A stretch of DNA of 43,534 bases from Actinophytocola sp. (GTDB lineage Bacteria; Actinomycetota; Actinomycetes; Mycobacteriales; Pseudonocardiaceae): the NCBI GenBank assembly GCA_009377475.1, contig WHTY01000031.1:1-43534 (forward strand), read 5' to 3'. Below, one piece after another: positions 13,858-21,955 of the stretch. The position numbers were made by a program, and so were the translations under genes. Every line of letters starts with the position of its first letter. The stretch's first letter is position 1. Below the pieces are notes generated by a model, which was not told the DNA's origin, did no database searches, and saw only the letters and a program-made list of their open reading frames with translations.

Positions 13858-14418
13858 CTACGTCCCCGACGTGGGATCCTCCCCGTCCGACAGGGCGCGC
13901 CACATGTCCTCGTCCGCGTCCTCGGCGGGGGGTTTGCCACCGGGAGCGGAGTACTTCGCGCCGAGGCGCGGCATCCGGGGGCCACGCACCAGCAGCAGGG
14001 CGCCCGCCGCGAGCAGGAGTACGGCACCCGCGACGGCGGCGGCAGGGCCGGCGAACGTCCGCTCCGGGTCGGCGGTGGTGTCAGGCGCGTACGTAAACCG
14101 CGGGGTGTCGTAGGGGCTGCCGCTGAGGATGAACCACAGCGCGAGCACACCAGCCACCGCGAGTCCGACCCCGAGCACCCACCGCACCACGCCGGGCAGC
14201 GCGAGCACGGCGGCGACGGCGGCCAGCGCGAGCACGGCAAGCGGCACGAGCCACCCGGCGAGGTCGGCGCCGCTGATCGTGCTGCTGACCTGGCTGCCAG
14301 GGTTCAGCTCGAGCCAGGCCAACGTCGACGCGCCCCAGAACGCGATCGCGCTGAGCAGCAGCGCCGCGATGGTGACAAGCAGGCTCCGCTTGGCGGGCTG
14401 CTCCTGGCTCTCAGCCAC
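13858..14418 (-). CDS. Trp-operon-associated integral membrane protein (TIGR02234 / Rv1610-like)
   Basis: 186 residues with four hydrophobic segments, near 12-32, 52-72, 78-98 and 125-147, and a charged C-terminal tail ([16 protein letters not shown]). The place between trpE and trpC and the motif [18 protein letters not shown] match the family found in actinobacterial trp operons. Function is unknown; the constant position suggests a role tied to tryptophan or chorismate metabolism. ATG 14418 lies 8 bases inside the trpE end, so it is translationally coupled. Confidence 0.88.
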   Translation of the reverse strand: MAESQEQPAKRSLLVTIAALLLSAIAFWGASTLAWLELNPGSQVSSTISGADLAGWLVPLAVLALAAVAAVLALPGVVRWVLGVGLAVAGVLALWFILSGSPYDTPRFTYAPDTTADPERTFAGPAAAVAGAVLLLAAGALLLVRGPRMPRLGAKYSAPGGKPPAEDADEDMWRALSDGEDPTSGT

Positions 14419-15967
14419 GGGGATCTCGCATCGTCCCGGCGGCGGCGACGGCGGAGAGCACCGTGCGGGCCTTGTTCAGCGACTCGTTGTCCTCGTAGTC
14501 GGGGTCGGAGTCGGCGACCACGCCCCCGCCTGCCTGCACGTACGCGGTGCCGTCGCGCATCAGCGCGGTGCGGATGGCGATGGCGGTGTCGGCGTCGCCC
14601 GCGAAGTCGAAGTAGCCGACGACGCCGCCGTAGAGGCCGCGCCGGGTGGGTTCCAGCTCCTCGATCAGCTCCATCGCCCGCACCTTGGGCGCACCGGTGA
14701 GCGTGCCAGCCGGGAAGCAGGCGGCGACGGCGTCGAACGCGGACTTGTCGTCGGCGAGCTGCCCGGTGACGGTGGAGACGATGTGCATGACGTGGCTGTA
14801 ACGCTCGATGGCGAAGAAGTCCACGACGTGCACCGTGCCTGGTTTGCAGACCCGGCCGAGGTCGTTGCGGCCGAGGTCGACCAGCATAAGGTGCTCGGCG
14901 CGTTCTTTGTCGTCGGCGAGGAGGTCCTTGGCGAGCACGGCGTCCTCGTCGGGATCGGCCCCGCGCCACCGGGTGCCCGCGATGGGGTGGGTGGTCGCGC
15001 GGCCGTCGCGCACGGTGACCAGGGACTCCGGGCTGGAGCCCACGATGTCGAAGGCGATCTTGGCGCCCTCGGTGTCGAAGCCGTCGAGCCGGAGCAGGTA
15101 CATGTACGGGCTCGGGTTGGTGTTGCGCAGCACGCGGTAGACGTCGAGGGCATCGGCGTCGGTGGTCATCTCGAACCGCTGCGACGGCACCACCTGGAAC
15201 GCCTCGCCAGCGTGGATCGCCTCGACCGCTTCCAGCACGGCCTTGTGGTAGTCGGCCTTGTCGCGACGGCGGGTGAACTCCGGCGTCGGGCGCTGGAACA
15301 TCGCCGTCGTCGGCGGCGCCTGGGTGGCGAGCTGTTCGGTCATGACGTCGAGCCTGCGCACCGCGTCGTCGTAGGCGGCGTCGACGCGCTCCGGCGAGTC
15401 GTCCCAGTTGACGGCGTTGGCGATGAGCGTGACCGTGCCCTCGTGGTGGTCGAACGCGGCGAGGTCGGTCGCGAACAGCATGATCAGCTCGGGGATGCGG
15501 AGGTCGTTCTCGGCCAGCTCCGGTAGCCGTTCCAGCCAGCGCACCGCGTCGTAACCGATGTAGCCGACGAGCCCGCCGGTCAGCGGCGGCATGCCGGGCA
15601 GCGGCTCGGTGTGCAGGATGTCCAGGGTCTCGCGGAGGACGTCAAGCGGGTTTCCCTCGGTGGGCAGGCCGACCGGAGGGGTGCCCAGCCAGCACGCCTC
15701 GCCGTCACGCACGGTAAGTGCGGCGGGGCTGCGCACGCCGATGAACGACCAGCGCGACCACGACTCGCCATTCTCCGCCGACTCGAACAGGAACGTGCCT
15801 GGCCGGTCCTGCGCGAGCGTGCGGTAGAGCGCGATCGGGGTCTCCGCGTCGGCGAGCAGGGTCCGAACAACGGGGATGACCCTGCGAGACGCGGCGAGCG
15901 AGGCGAAATCCGCCTTGCTCGGGCTCACCTCACCCAGGGCGGGACCGGTACTGACCATGGACGTCAT
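14411..15967 (-). CDS. trpE: Anthranilate synthase component I
   Basis: 518 residues. Makes anthranilate from chorismate, using ammonia from a TrpG subunit that is not in this window. The N-terminal part holds the feedback-inhibition region ([20 protein letters not shown]). The C-terminal chorismate-binding part shows [39 protein letters not shown] and [16 protein letters not shown] 15967 ([11 protein letters not shown]) is used; ATG 15958 is an alternative. Neither has a good Shine-Dalgarno. The frame stays open for another 84 codons upstream through a truncated monooxygenase gene (start 16219), so a fusion protein of about 602 residues is possible. Confidence 0.94.
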   Translation of the reverse strand: MTSMVSTGPALGEVSPSKADFASLAASRRVIPVVRTLLADAETPIALYRTLAQDRPGTFLFESAENGESWSRWSFIGVRSPAALTVRDGEACWLGTPPVGLPTEGNPLDVLRETLDILHTEPLPGMPPLTGGLVGYIGYDAVRWLERLPELAENDLRIPELIMLFATDLAAFDHHEGTVTLIANAVNWDDSPERVDAAYDDAVRRLDVMTEQLATQAPPTTAMFQRPTPEFTRRRDKADYHKAVLEAVEAIHAGEAFQVVPSQRFEMTTDADALDVYRVLRNTNPSPYMYLLRLDGFDTEGAKIAFDIVGSSPESLVTVRDGRATTHPIAGTRWRGADPDEDAVLAKDLLADDKERAEHLMLVDLGRNDLGRVCKPGTVHVVDFFAIERYSHVMHIVSTVTGQLADDKSAFDAVAACFPAGTLTGAPKVRAMELIEELEPTRRGLYGGVVGYFDFAGDADTAIAIRTALMRDGTAYVQAGGGVVADSDPDYEDNESLNKARTVLSAVAAAGTMRDPRG

Positions 15968-16219
15968 TCTGCCGTCAACTGTTTGATGGGGTTGAACGGG
16001 TGGTCGCGAGCGTCGCCCGCTCAAGGTGGCCCCCAGACCGTCCGACCCGCGTGCGGAGTCCACGCCAAGGAAGCCGGGCTGCTCGTGCGCGAGCTGGAAC
16101 ATGTGCTCCGCACGCTCGGCGTAGCCGTTGTCGCCGGGTGTCAGCGTCGAGGTGAAGACCACTGCGTAGTAGGGCGGTTCCGGCGGGGACGTCGGGCGCT
16201 CGGCAGGCTGCGCTGTCAT
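15968..16219 (-). pseudogene. 3'-truncated antibiotic-biosynthesis-monooxygenase-like gene, in frame with trpE
   Basis: From ATG 16219 the frame reads [11 protein letters not shown], then [19 protein letters not shown], then [21 protein letters not shown] and DGLGATLS. This is the N-terminal two thirds of the small dimeric alpha/beta-barrel monooxygenases (ABM, about 100-110 residues). After GATLS the expected YWR helix and final strand are missing. Only about 50 nt separate this point from the trpE ATG, so the end was deleted rather than shifted out of frame. No stop codon intervenes, so the remnant is fused in frame to TrpE. It faces the TetR gene at 16307, which may once have regulated it. 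Confidence 0.75.
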
Positions 16220-16306
16220 GCCGCCAGTGTGGCAAGGCTCGACGTCGCACCGGCAGTGATTTCCGTGGTCCGTGCGGCGGCCACGGTGGTGTACTCCGGA
16301 TGCGGG

Positions 16307-16942
16307 ATGATGGACGTCGTGAGCGAACAGGCGACAACGGACAGCACCACGGGCACCAAGCGGCGCGGACGACGTCCCGGCGGCGGCGACACCAAGGCCG
16401 CGCTGATCGACGCGGCCCGCGCGGTGTTCGCCGAATCGGGCTACGACGGCGCCACCGTGCGGGGTATCGCGCAGCGCGCCGACGTGGACGCCGCCATGGT
16501 CAACCACTGGTTCGGCAGCAAGGAGGGCTTGTTCGCCGAGGCGGTGTTGCGGTTGCCGTTCTCGCCGAAGGATCTGGTCGCCCAACTGCTCGACGGCGAC
16601 CTGGACACCCTCGGCGAGCGGATCGTGCGCACGTTCGTCACCACGTGGGACGCGGCGGGCGGGGGCACGTTCGCCGCGATCGTGCGCAGTGTGACCAGCC
16701 ACGAGCAGGCGACGCACCTGCTACGGGACTTCTTCATCCGCTACATCTTCAGTGAGGTGCTGGCGTCGACCGGCTCCGATCAGCAGTTGTTCCGCGCCAC
16801 GCTGGCGGCGTCGCAGATGATCGGGCTCGGCATGGTCCGTTACGTCGCCCAGTTCGAGCCGCTGGCCTCGGCGGACATCGACGTCGTCGTCACCGCCATC
16901 GCTCCGACGTTGCAGCGCTACCTGACGGGCACGATCGACTAA
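16307..16942 (+). CDS. TetR-family transcriptional regulator (1)
   Basis: 211 residues. A basic, disordered head ([11 protein letters not shown]) precedes the helix-turn-helix ([27 protein letters not shown], split across about 30-60, ending [13 protein letters not shown]). The C-terminal ligand domain ends [17 protein letters not shown] then LQRYL, closely matching the second TetR at 18394 (EPLASASDDDVVATVAP, then IQRYF). The two are paralogues. ATG 16307 follows a GGATGCGGG sequence; ATG 16310 and GTG 16319 are alternatives. It is divergent from the monooxygenase remnant and trpE, its most likely former or present target. Confidence 0.85.
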   Translation: MMDVVSEQATTDSTTGTKRRGRRPGGGDTKAALIDAARAVFAESGYDGATVRGIAQRADVDAAMVNHWFGSKEGLFAEAVLRLPFSPKDLVAQLLDGDLDTLGERIVRTFVTTWDAAGGGTFAAIVRSVTSHEQATHLLRDFFIRYIFSEVLASTGSDQQLFRATLAASQMIGLGMVRYVAQFEPLASADIDVVVTAIAPTLQRYLTGTID

Positions 16943-17011
16943 GGGTTGCGCCTTCGGCGCGGCACCGCCAGTTTGCGCCGCTTAGCGCGTTGACCTTCGC
17001 CGCTCGACCAA

Positions 17012-17096
17012 GTTGATCAACCTTACTCCCTGAGTGACGAAACTTTATCCGATTTGCCGGGTTATGATCGTCACCCAGGGAGCAAGGTTGATCAAA
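17012..17096. repeat. Long inverted-repeat element, family 1 copy B (3' of hisI)
   Basis: The left arm starts GTTGATCAACCTTACTCCC and the right arm ends GGGAGCAAGGTTGATCAA. The loop core CCGATTTGCCGG is identical to the copy at 9693-9777. The copies are about 75 percent alike and in the same orientation. The two internal arm mismatches are A/C on the plus strand but U/G wobble pairs in a minus-strand transcript, the strand of hisI. It lies between the convergent ends of the TetR gene and hisI. Confidence 0.85.
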
Positions 17097-17179
17097 TACT
17101 CGCGAACGATGCCAGGACGCAGACGGTGCTCCGGCGCCACCATCGAACGGGCAACGAGCGCTCGATCCGACCGAAACAC

Positions 17180-17533
17180 TCACTCCCGGGGCAGCAGCAC
17201 GCGCTCGTCCGTGTCGAAGCACGTGGGCGCGCCGGTGTGGCAGGCGGGACCGACCTGGTCCACGCGCAGCAGCACCGCGTCACCGTCGCAGTCGATGCGC
17301 ACCTCGCGGACGTGCTGCGTGTGCCCCGACGTCTCCCCCTTCACCCAGAGCTGCTGCCTGCTGCGGGAGTAGTACGTCGCGCGGCGGGTGGTCAGCGTGC
17401 GGTGCAACGCCTCGTCGTCCATCCACGCGAGCATCAGCACGTCACCGCTGGCGTCGTCCACGGCGATCGCGGCGACCAGGCCGTCGTCGGTGCGCTTGAG
17501 CCGCGTCGCCAGCGCGGGGTCGAGCGCGCTCAC
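17180..17533 (-). CDS. hisI: Phosphoribosyl-AMP cyclohydrolase
   Basis: 117 residues, the stand-alone cyclohydrolase (no HisE domain) usual in actinobacteria. Opens the purine ring of phosphoribosyl-AMP in histidine synthesis. The metal site is in [11 protein letters not shown] (Asp81, Cys82, Asp83) and [12 protein letters not shown] (Cys98, Cys105). [15 protein letters not shown] and [12 protein letters not shown] motifs are present. GTG 17533 overlaps the hisF stop by 4 bases. Sequence further upstream in this frame is hisF in another frame. Confidence 0.96.
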   Translation of the reverse strand: MSALDPALATRLKRTDDGLVAAIAVDDASGDVLMLAWMDDEALHRTLTTRRATYYSRSRQQLWVKGETSGHTQHVREVRIDCDGDAVLLRVDQVGPACHTGAPTCFDTDERVLLPRE

Positions 17534-18303
17534 CGGACGACCACCCCTGCCTCGCGCATCGTCGTCTTGACCTCGCCGATGGACAGCTCCTTGAAGTGGA
17601 ACACGCTCGCGGCGAGCACCGCGTCGGCACCCGCCTCGATCGCGGGCGGGAAGTGCGCGGACTCGCCCGCGCCGCCGCTGGCGATCACCGGCACCCGAAC
17701 GGCGGCGCGCACCAACTTGATCAGCTCCAGGTCGAACCCGGCCTTGGTGCCGTCGGCGTCCATCGAGTTCAGCAGGATCTCGCCGACACCAAGCTCCTCG
17801 CCGCGCGCGGCCCACTCGACGGCGTCGATGCCGGTGCCCTTGCGTCCGCCGTGGGTGGTGACCTCGAACCCGGACGGTGTCGGCTCGCCACCCTCGGGCA
17901 CCCGACGCGCGTCCACCGACAGCACGATGCACTGCGAGCCGAACCGCCGCGACGCCTCCTGCAGCAACTCCGGGCGCGCGATGGCGGCGGTGTTGATGCT
18001 GGCCTTGTCCGCCCCGGCGCGAAGCAGCTTGTCGACGTCCTCGGTACTGCGCACGCCGCCGCCGACGGTGAGCGGGATGAACACCTGCTCAGCGGTGCGC
18101 CTGACGACGTCGTAGGTGGTCTCCCGGTCGCCGGACGACGCGGTGACGTCGAGGAACGTCAGCTCGTCCGCGCCCTCGGCGTCGTAAAGTCGCGCGAGCT
18201 CGACCGGGTCGCCCGCGTCTCGCAGGTTCTCGAAGTTGACGCCCTTGACGACCCTGCCCGCGTCGACGTCAAGACACGGGATCACCCTTACCGCGACGGA
18301 CAT
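17530..18303 (-). CDS. hisF: Imidazole glycerol phosphate synthase, cyclase subunit
   Basis: 257-residue TIM barrel that, with HisH, converts PRFAR and ammonia to imidazole glycerol phosphate and AICAR. The catalytic Asp12 ([14 protein letters not shown]) and Asp131 (IVLSVDARR) are present. LTVGGGVRS and IASGGAGE are the phosphate sites. ATG 18303 is 6 nt after a TAGCCT hexamer with no Shine-Dalgarno, suggesting a leaderless transcript. The hisFI pair is cut off from hisHA by about 3.6 kb of other genes. Confidence 0.97.
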   Translation of the reverse strand: MSVAVRVIPCLDVDAGRVVKGVNFENLRDAGDPVELARLYDAEGADELTFLDVTASSGDRETTYDVVRRTAEQVFIPLTVGGGVRSTEDVDKLLRAGADKASINTAAIARPELLQEASRRFGSQCIVLSVDARRVPEGGEPTPSGFEVTTHGGRKGTGIDAVEWAARGEELGVGEILLNSMDADGTKAGFDLELIKLVRAAVRVPVIASGGAGESAHFPPAIEAGADAVLAASVFHFKELSIGEVKTTMREAGVVVR

Positions 18304-18315
18304 GCCCTAAGGCTA
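18304..18315 (-). promoter_or_regulatory. Probable leaderless promoter -10 of hisF
   Basis: The minus strand reads TAGCCTTAGGGCATG. TAGCCT, a likely -10, ends 6 nt before the ATG. The same 15 bases with one change (TACCCT) stand before hisD at 33770-33781. No good -35 is visible. Confidence 0.5.
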
Positions 18316-18364
18316 CTGGCGTACCCGTGCTGGGCTGCGCGGGCGGGGCCTCGGCATACGCTTG

Positions 18365-18379
18365 ATCACACCCGGTGAT
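18365..18379. promoter_or_regulatory. Candidate operator of TetR (2)
   Basis: ATCAC, 5 bases, GTGAT lies between hisF and the divergent TetR gene, ending just before the TetR Shine-Dalgarno GGAGG (18382-18386). It is placed for autoregulation and could also affect hisF. Confidence 0.45.
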
Positions 18380-18393
18380 GTGGAGGACGGCGC

Positions 18394-18963
18394 ATGGCGA
18401 AGGCGGGACGGCGACCTGGCCAGACCGAGACCCGCGAGCAGATCCTGGCCGCGGCGCGCGGGCTGTTCGCCGAGCACGGCTTCGACGCGACGACCATCCG
18501 CGCGATCGCCGCCGAAGCTGAGGTCAACCCCGCGCTGATCCACCACTTCTTCGGGTCCAAGGATCGGGTGTTCGTCGCGGCGCTGGCGCTGCCGGTCAAC
18601 CCGGCGGACGTCATCGGCCAGGCGATCACCGGGCCTCGCGCCGAGATCGGCGAGCGGCTAGTGCGGTTCTTCCTCAGCGTATGGGGCAACGAAGAGGCGC
18701 GACAACCGTTCCTCGCGATGCTGCGCTCGGTCGCGTCAAATGAGAACGCCGCCCGGATGATGCGCGAGTTCATCAACCGCACCGTGATCCGTCCGATCGC
18801 CGCCGAGTTGGGCATCTCCGAGCTGACGATGTCGGCGGCTGGATCACAGCTCATGGGGATCGCGATGCTGCGCTACGTCGTGCGAGTGGAACCGCTGGCC
18901 TCGGCCAGCGACGACGACGTGGTGGCGACCGTCGCGCCCGTGATCCAGCGCTACTTCGACTGA
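18394..18963 (+). CDS. TetR-family transcriptional regulator (2)
   Basis: 189 residues. The DNA-binding domain covers about 10-60 (TREQILAAARGLFAEHGFDA, then IRAIAAEAEVNPALIHHFFG). The C-terminal domain resembles TetR (1) at 16307. ATG 18394 has GGAGG 7 nt upstream. In other actinobacteria regulators of this type usually sit next to a DrrA-like ABC exporter; here the ABC genes begin at 20094, with an Rpn-like nuclease and a repeat element between. The likely role is repression of that exporter and of itself; the ligand is unknown. Confidence 0.88.
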   Translation: MAKAGRRPGQTETREQILAAARGLFAEHGFDATTIRAIAAEAEVNPALIHHFFGSKDRVFVAALALPVNPADVIGQAITGPRAEIGERLVRFFLSVWGNEEARQPFLAMLRSVASNENAARMMREFINRTVIRPIAAELGISELTMSAAGSQLMGIAMLRYVVRVEPLASASDDDVVATVAPVIQRYFD

Positions 18964-19003
18964 CGCGGCACCTTCGGTTGCTGAGAGCGTCGATGCATGC
19001 ACC

Positions 19004-19009
19004 TAGCGT
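19004..19009 (+). promoter_or_regulatory. Possible -10 for leaderless Rpn-like gene
   Basis: TAGCGT lies 6 nt before ATG 19016, which has no Shine-Dalgarno. The nearest TTG-type -35 is about 20 nt further up, a poor spacing. Confidence 0.3.
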
Positions 19010-19015
19010 GCGAAC

Positions 19016-19888
19016 ATGGTCTCGCAACTGCACGAGGTGCTCGTGGAACTGTTCCACCGGCGGCCGGAGCTGGCGGCAGAGCTGCTGGCATCCGCCGACA
19101 GGGTGGCCGTGCCGCCGTTCGAGGAGGCGAGGCTGGAGGCATGCGAGCTGACGGACCTCGCGCCAACGGAGTACCGCGCCGACACGGTGGTGTTGTTGTC
19201 CGCGCGGGCAGGTCCGGCGTTGGCAGTGGTGGTCGAGGTCCAGCTGTCGCGAGACCCGGGGAAGCGCTGGTCATGGCCGGTGTATCTGCCGACACTGCGG
19301 GCCCGGTTGCGGTGCCCGGCGGTGCTGTTGGTGTTGTGCGCCAGCGACAAGGTCGCCGAATGGTGCGGTACGCCGATCGAGGTCGGACACCCTGGGTACG
19401 CGCTCCGGCCGCTGGTGATCGGGCCGCACGGGATTCCGCTGGTCAACGACCCCGAACAGGCGTCTCAGAACCCGGAGCTCGCCGTGTTGTCGGCGATGGC
19501 GCATGGCGGCGACCCAGGCGGGGAGAAGGTGCTGTCCGCGTTGCTCGCGGGCCTGCGAACGGTCGATGACGACGTTGCCAAGCTGTATGCTGATCAGGTA
19601 ATGGCGGCGCTGCCTGCGGCGGCGCAAGCCTGTTGGGAGGACATGATGGCGATCGGGACCTACGAGTACCAGAGCGACTTCGCCCGCCGGTACTACGGCC
19701 AGGGCCGCGCCGAGGGCGAGGCCGACGGCGAGGCGAAGGCACTGCTGCGGGTGCTGGCCGCCCGCCGTATCGCCGTCCCCGATGACGCTCGTGCCCGCAT
19801 CACCGCATGCACCGACATCGACCAGCTCGAACGGTGGCTCGACCGCGCCGTCTCCGTTAGCTCTGTCGAGGAGCTTTTCGGACCATAG
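19016..19888 (+). CDS. Rpn-like PD-(D/E)XK family protein (putative recombination-promoting nuclease)
   Basis: 290 residues. The N-terminal half has the nuclease-fold pattern of the Rpn/YhgA-type family: Asp56 in EYRADTVVLL, then a strand ending VVEVQLSRD (Glu74, Gln76), then a Lys/Arg/Trp helix (GKRWSWPVYLPTLRAR). The C-terminus has a hinge (QSDFARRYYGQGRAEGEADG) and a charged helical region, as in family members that carry DUF4351-like tails. Such proteins are typically multi-copy and scattered in actinobacteria. It sits between a TetR gene and that regulator's probable ABC target and is followed 29 bp later by an 82-bp inverted-repeat element. Activity is not shown; it may be a selfish or defence-like gene. 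Confidence 0.7.
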   Translation: MVSQLHEVLVELFHRRPELAAELLASADRVAVPPFEEARLEACELTDLAPTEYRADTVVLLSARAGPALAVVVEVQLSRDPGKRWSWPVYLPTLRARLRCPAVLLVLCASDKVAEWCGTPIEVGHPGYALRPLVIGPHGIPLVNDPEQASQNPELAVLSAMAHGGDPGGEKVLSALLAGLRTVDDDVAKLYADQVMAALPAAAQACWEDMMAIGTYEYQSDFARRYYGQGRAEGEADGEAKALLRVLAARRIAVPDDARARITACTDIDQLERWLDRAVSVSSVEELFGP

Positions 19889-19916
19889 GGTCGCCTGCTC
19901 CGAGCCGCGAGGTCAC

Positions 19917-19998
19917 GGCTTCGCCAGGGATATTGCGCGATCTAAGCCCGATTCGACGTCACCTGTCCGGTTCTCGTGACCATTTGCCTGGCGAAGCC
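19917..19998. repeat. 82-bp terminal-inverted-repeat element, family 2 copy A
   Basis: Bounded by GGCTTCGCCAGG and CCTGGCGAAGCC. Read on the minus strand it aligns, without gaps, to the 82-bp copy at 39394-39475. Both ends are nearly identical (GGCAAATGGTCACGAGAA inside one end, GCAATATCCC inside the other), while about 30 bases in the middle differ. It lies 29 bp after the Rpn-like gene. Confidence 0.85.
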
Positions 19999-20057
19999 AC
20001 GCGTGGAGGCGCAGTGTTCCGGGCGCGAAGCCACCGCGGCACCGACCACCTCAACGC

Positions 20058-20086
20058 TTGACAGCGTCATTCAACGCGCGCAGAAT
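20058..20086 (+). promoter_or_regulatory. Promoter of ABC exporter operon, leaderless
   Basis: A perfect -35 TTGACA (20058-20063), 17 bases, then CAGAAT (20081-20086). The next 7 bases lead straight to ATG 20094, so the mRNA probably begins at or next to the start codon. The -35 lies in a loose inverted repeat TTGA-N9-TCAA, a possible TetR (2) operator. Confidence 0.65.
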
Positions 20087-20093
20087 TAAACAC

Positions 20094-20810
20094 ATGGCTA
20101 ATTCCGCTGTCGTGGTCAACGACCTCCGCGTCCAGCGCGGCGGCCGGGACGTCCTCAAGGGCATCAGCTTCGAGATCGAGCGTGGCGCCGTCACCGGACT
20201 GCTCGGCCCGAGCGGGTGCGGCAAGACCACCCTCATGCGTTCGCTGGTCGGGGTGCAGCTCGTGGCGGGCGGCGAGGTCACCGTGCTCGGCAAACCGGCG
20301 GGCCACAAGCACCTCCGCAGCCGCATCGGCTACGCCACCCAGAACCCGGCGGTCTACCCGGACATCACCGTGACCGAGGCGCTGACGTACTTCGCGTCGG
20401 TGCTGCGCGCCCCCGCTGGCGACGTCGAGCGGGTGATCGACGAGGTGGACCTGACCTCGCACGCCGACGCGATCATCGGGCAGCTCTCCGGCGGCCAGCT
20501 CAGCCGCGCCAACCTCGCCGTCGCGCTGCTCGGCAGACCGGAGCTGCTGATCCTGGACGAACCCACCGTCGGGCTCGACCCGGTGCTGCGCGACGAGCTG
20601 TGGAAGTTGTTCACCGACCTGGCGCAGCGGGGCGTGACGCTGCTGGTCTCCAGTCACGTCATGGACGAGGCCACCCGCTGCGACCACCTGCTGTTGCTGC
20701 GCGAGGGCGAGCTGCTGGCCTCGCAGTCCCCCGCCGCGCTGCGCGAACACACCGGCGAAGCCGACCTGGAACGCGCCTTCCTCCGCCTGATCAAGGACAC
20801 CGTGTCATGA
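20094..20810 (+). CDS. ABC transporter ATP-binding protein, drug-export (DrrA-like) type
   Basis: 238 residues. Walker A GPSGCGKTT (38-46), Q-loop YATQNPAVYPD, signature LSGGQLSR, Walker B LLILDEPTVGLDP and the switch His in SSHVMDEA are all intact, so it should hydrolyse ATP. ATG 20094 is chosen because it lies 7 nt after the -10 of a strong promoter; the in-frame TTG 20058 is the -35 itself. It couples by ATGA overlap to the permease downstream. The regulator is probably the TetR at 18394. Confidence 0.9.
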   Translation: MANSAVVVNDLRVQRGGRDVLKGISFEIERGAVTGLLGPSGCGKTTLMRSLVGVQLVAGGEVTVLGKPAGHKHLRSRIGYATQNPAVYPDITVTEALTYFASVLRAPAGDVERVIDEVDLTSHADAIIGQLSGGQLSRANLAVALLGRPELLILDEPTVGLDPVLRDELWKLFTDLAQRGVTLLVSSHVMDEATRCDHLLLLREGELLASQSPAALREHTGEADLERAFLRLIKDTVS

Positions 20811-21550
20811 CCGTCATGAACCCCGCACTCACGCTGGCCACCACGCGCCGCATTCTCACCCAGCTGCGCCACGACCACCGCACGCTGGCGCTGATGATCA
20901 TCATGCCGTCCGTGCTACTCGCGCTGCTGCGCTACGTGTTCAACGACGAGCAGACGTTCAGCCGCGCCGCGCCCGCGCTGCTCGCGGTGTTCCCGTTCGC
21001 GATCATGTTCATCGTCACGTCGATCACGACGCTGCGGGAGCGGACGACCGCGACCCTCGAACGGCTGATGACCCTGCCGCTGGCGAAGCTGGACCTGCTG
21101 TTCGGCTACGCCATCGCGTTCGGGCTGATCGCGGTCGCGCAGGTCACGGTGGCCACCGTGCTGTCGGTGACGTGGCTCGGGCTGGACATCACCGGTTCGG
21201 TGTGGCTGCTCGGCGCGATCGCGGTGCTCGACGCGCTGCTCGGCACCGCGCTCGGGTTGTTCGCCAGCGCGTTCGCCCGCACGGAGTTCCAGGCGGTGCA
21301 GTTCATGCCCGCGTTCGTGATGCCGCAGGTGCTGCTGTGCGGACTGTTCGCGCCGCGCGATGAGATGGCGACCGTGCTGAACTGGATCTCCGACGTCATG
21401 CCGCTGTCGTACGCGGTCGACGCGCTCACCCAGGTCACCCACTCCAGCGACGTCGACGGCACGCTGGTGAAGAACCTGCTGATCGTAGCGGGCTGCGCGC
21501 TCGCGGCGTTGGTGCTCGGCGCGGCCACGCTGCGCCGCAGGACGCCGTGA
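20807..21550 (+). CDS. ABC transporter permease (ABC-2 type)
   Basis: 247 residues with six membrane segments. The family pattern TTLRERTTATLERLMTLPL lies in the first cytosolic loop, and FVMPQVLLCGLFAPRDEM with DVMPLSYAVDALTQV lies near the last segments. It pairs with the ATP-binding protein just before it (ATGA overlap). Probably exports a hydrophobic compound or lipid; the substrate is unknown. Confidence 0.88.
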   Translation: MTVMNPALTLATTRRILTQLRHDHRTLALMIIMPSVLLALLRYVFNDEQTFSRAAPALLAVFPFAIMFIVTSITTLRERTTATLERLMTLPLAKLDLLFGYAIAFGLIAVAQVTVATVLSVTWLGLDITGSVWLLGAIAVLDALLGTALGLFASAFARTEFQAVQFMPAFVMPQVLLCGLFAPRDEMATVLNWISDVMPLSYAVDALTQVTHSSDVDGTLVKNLLIVAGCALAALVLGAATLRRRTP

Positions 21551-21567
21551 GCCGCTAACCTGGCGAC

Positions 21568-21954
21568 ATGCCGACCGCGTTGCGTCGCCTCGCCGACGAG
21601 AAGTACGTCCAGCTCACCACGTTCCGCCGCGATGGCACACCGATGCCGACGCCCATCTGGGCGGTCGCCGACGACGGCGAGCTGTTCGTCTGGACCGAGC
21701 GGAGCTCCGGCAAGGTCAAGCGCCTCCGCAACAACCCACGCGTCGAGGTCACCGCCTGCGACACGCTCGGCAAACGTACCCACGGGGACGTCGTGAGCGG
21801 CACGGCGCGGCTGCTCGACGACGTCGAAACCGACCGGGTGCGCAAGCTACTCGGCCGCAAGTACGGCGTGCTCGGCTTCCTGGCCGTCACCGGCAGCATC
21901 CTGCGCGGCGGCAAGAAGCGCACCATCGGCGTCGCGATCACCCTGGACGGGTGA
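21568..21954 (+). CDS. PPOX-class (probable F420-dependent) oxidoreductase
   Basis: 128-residue split-beta-barrel flavin/F420-binding protein (LADEKYVQLTTFRRDG, then MPTPIWAVADDGELFVWTE, then SGKVKRLRNNPRVEV). The K(V/L)KRLRNNP strand-helix is typical of the actinobacterial F420-binding branch of the pyridoxamine-5'-phosphate-oxidase fold. The natural substrate is unknown. TAACCT ends 6 nt before ATG 21568 and there is no Shine-Dalgarno, so a leaderless start is likely. The gene converges on hisA with a 1-bp gap. Confidence 0.8.
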   Translation: MPTALRRLADEKYVQLTTFRRDGTPMPTPIWAVADDGELFVWTERSSGKVKRLRNNPRVEVTACDTLGKRTHGDVVSGTARLLDDVETDRVRKLLGRKYGVLGFLAVTGSILRGGKKRTIGVAITLDG

Positions 21955-21955
21955 G

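Noticed and set aside
20058..20093. TTG start for the ABC ATP-binding protein
   Set aside because: The TTG is part of a perfect -35 hexamer; ATG 20094 follows the -10 at leaderless distance and begins the normal domain.
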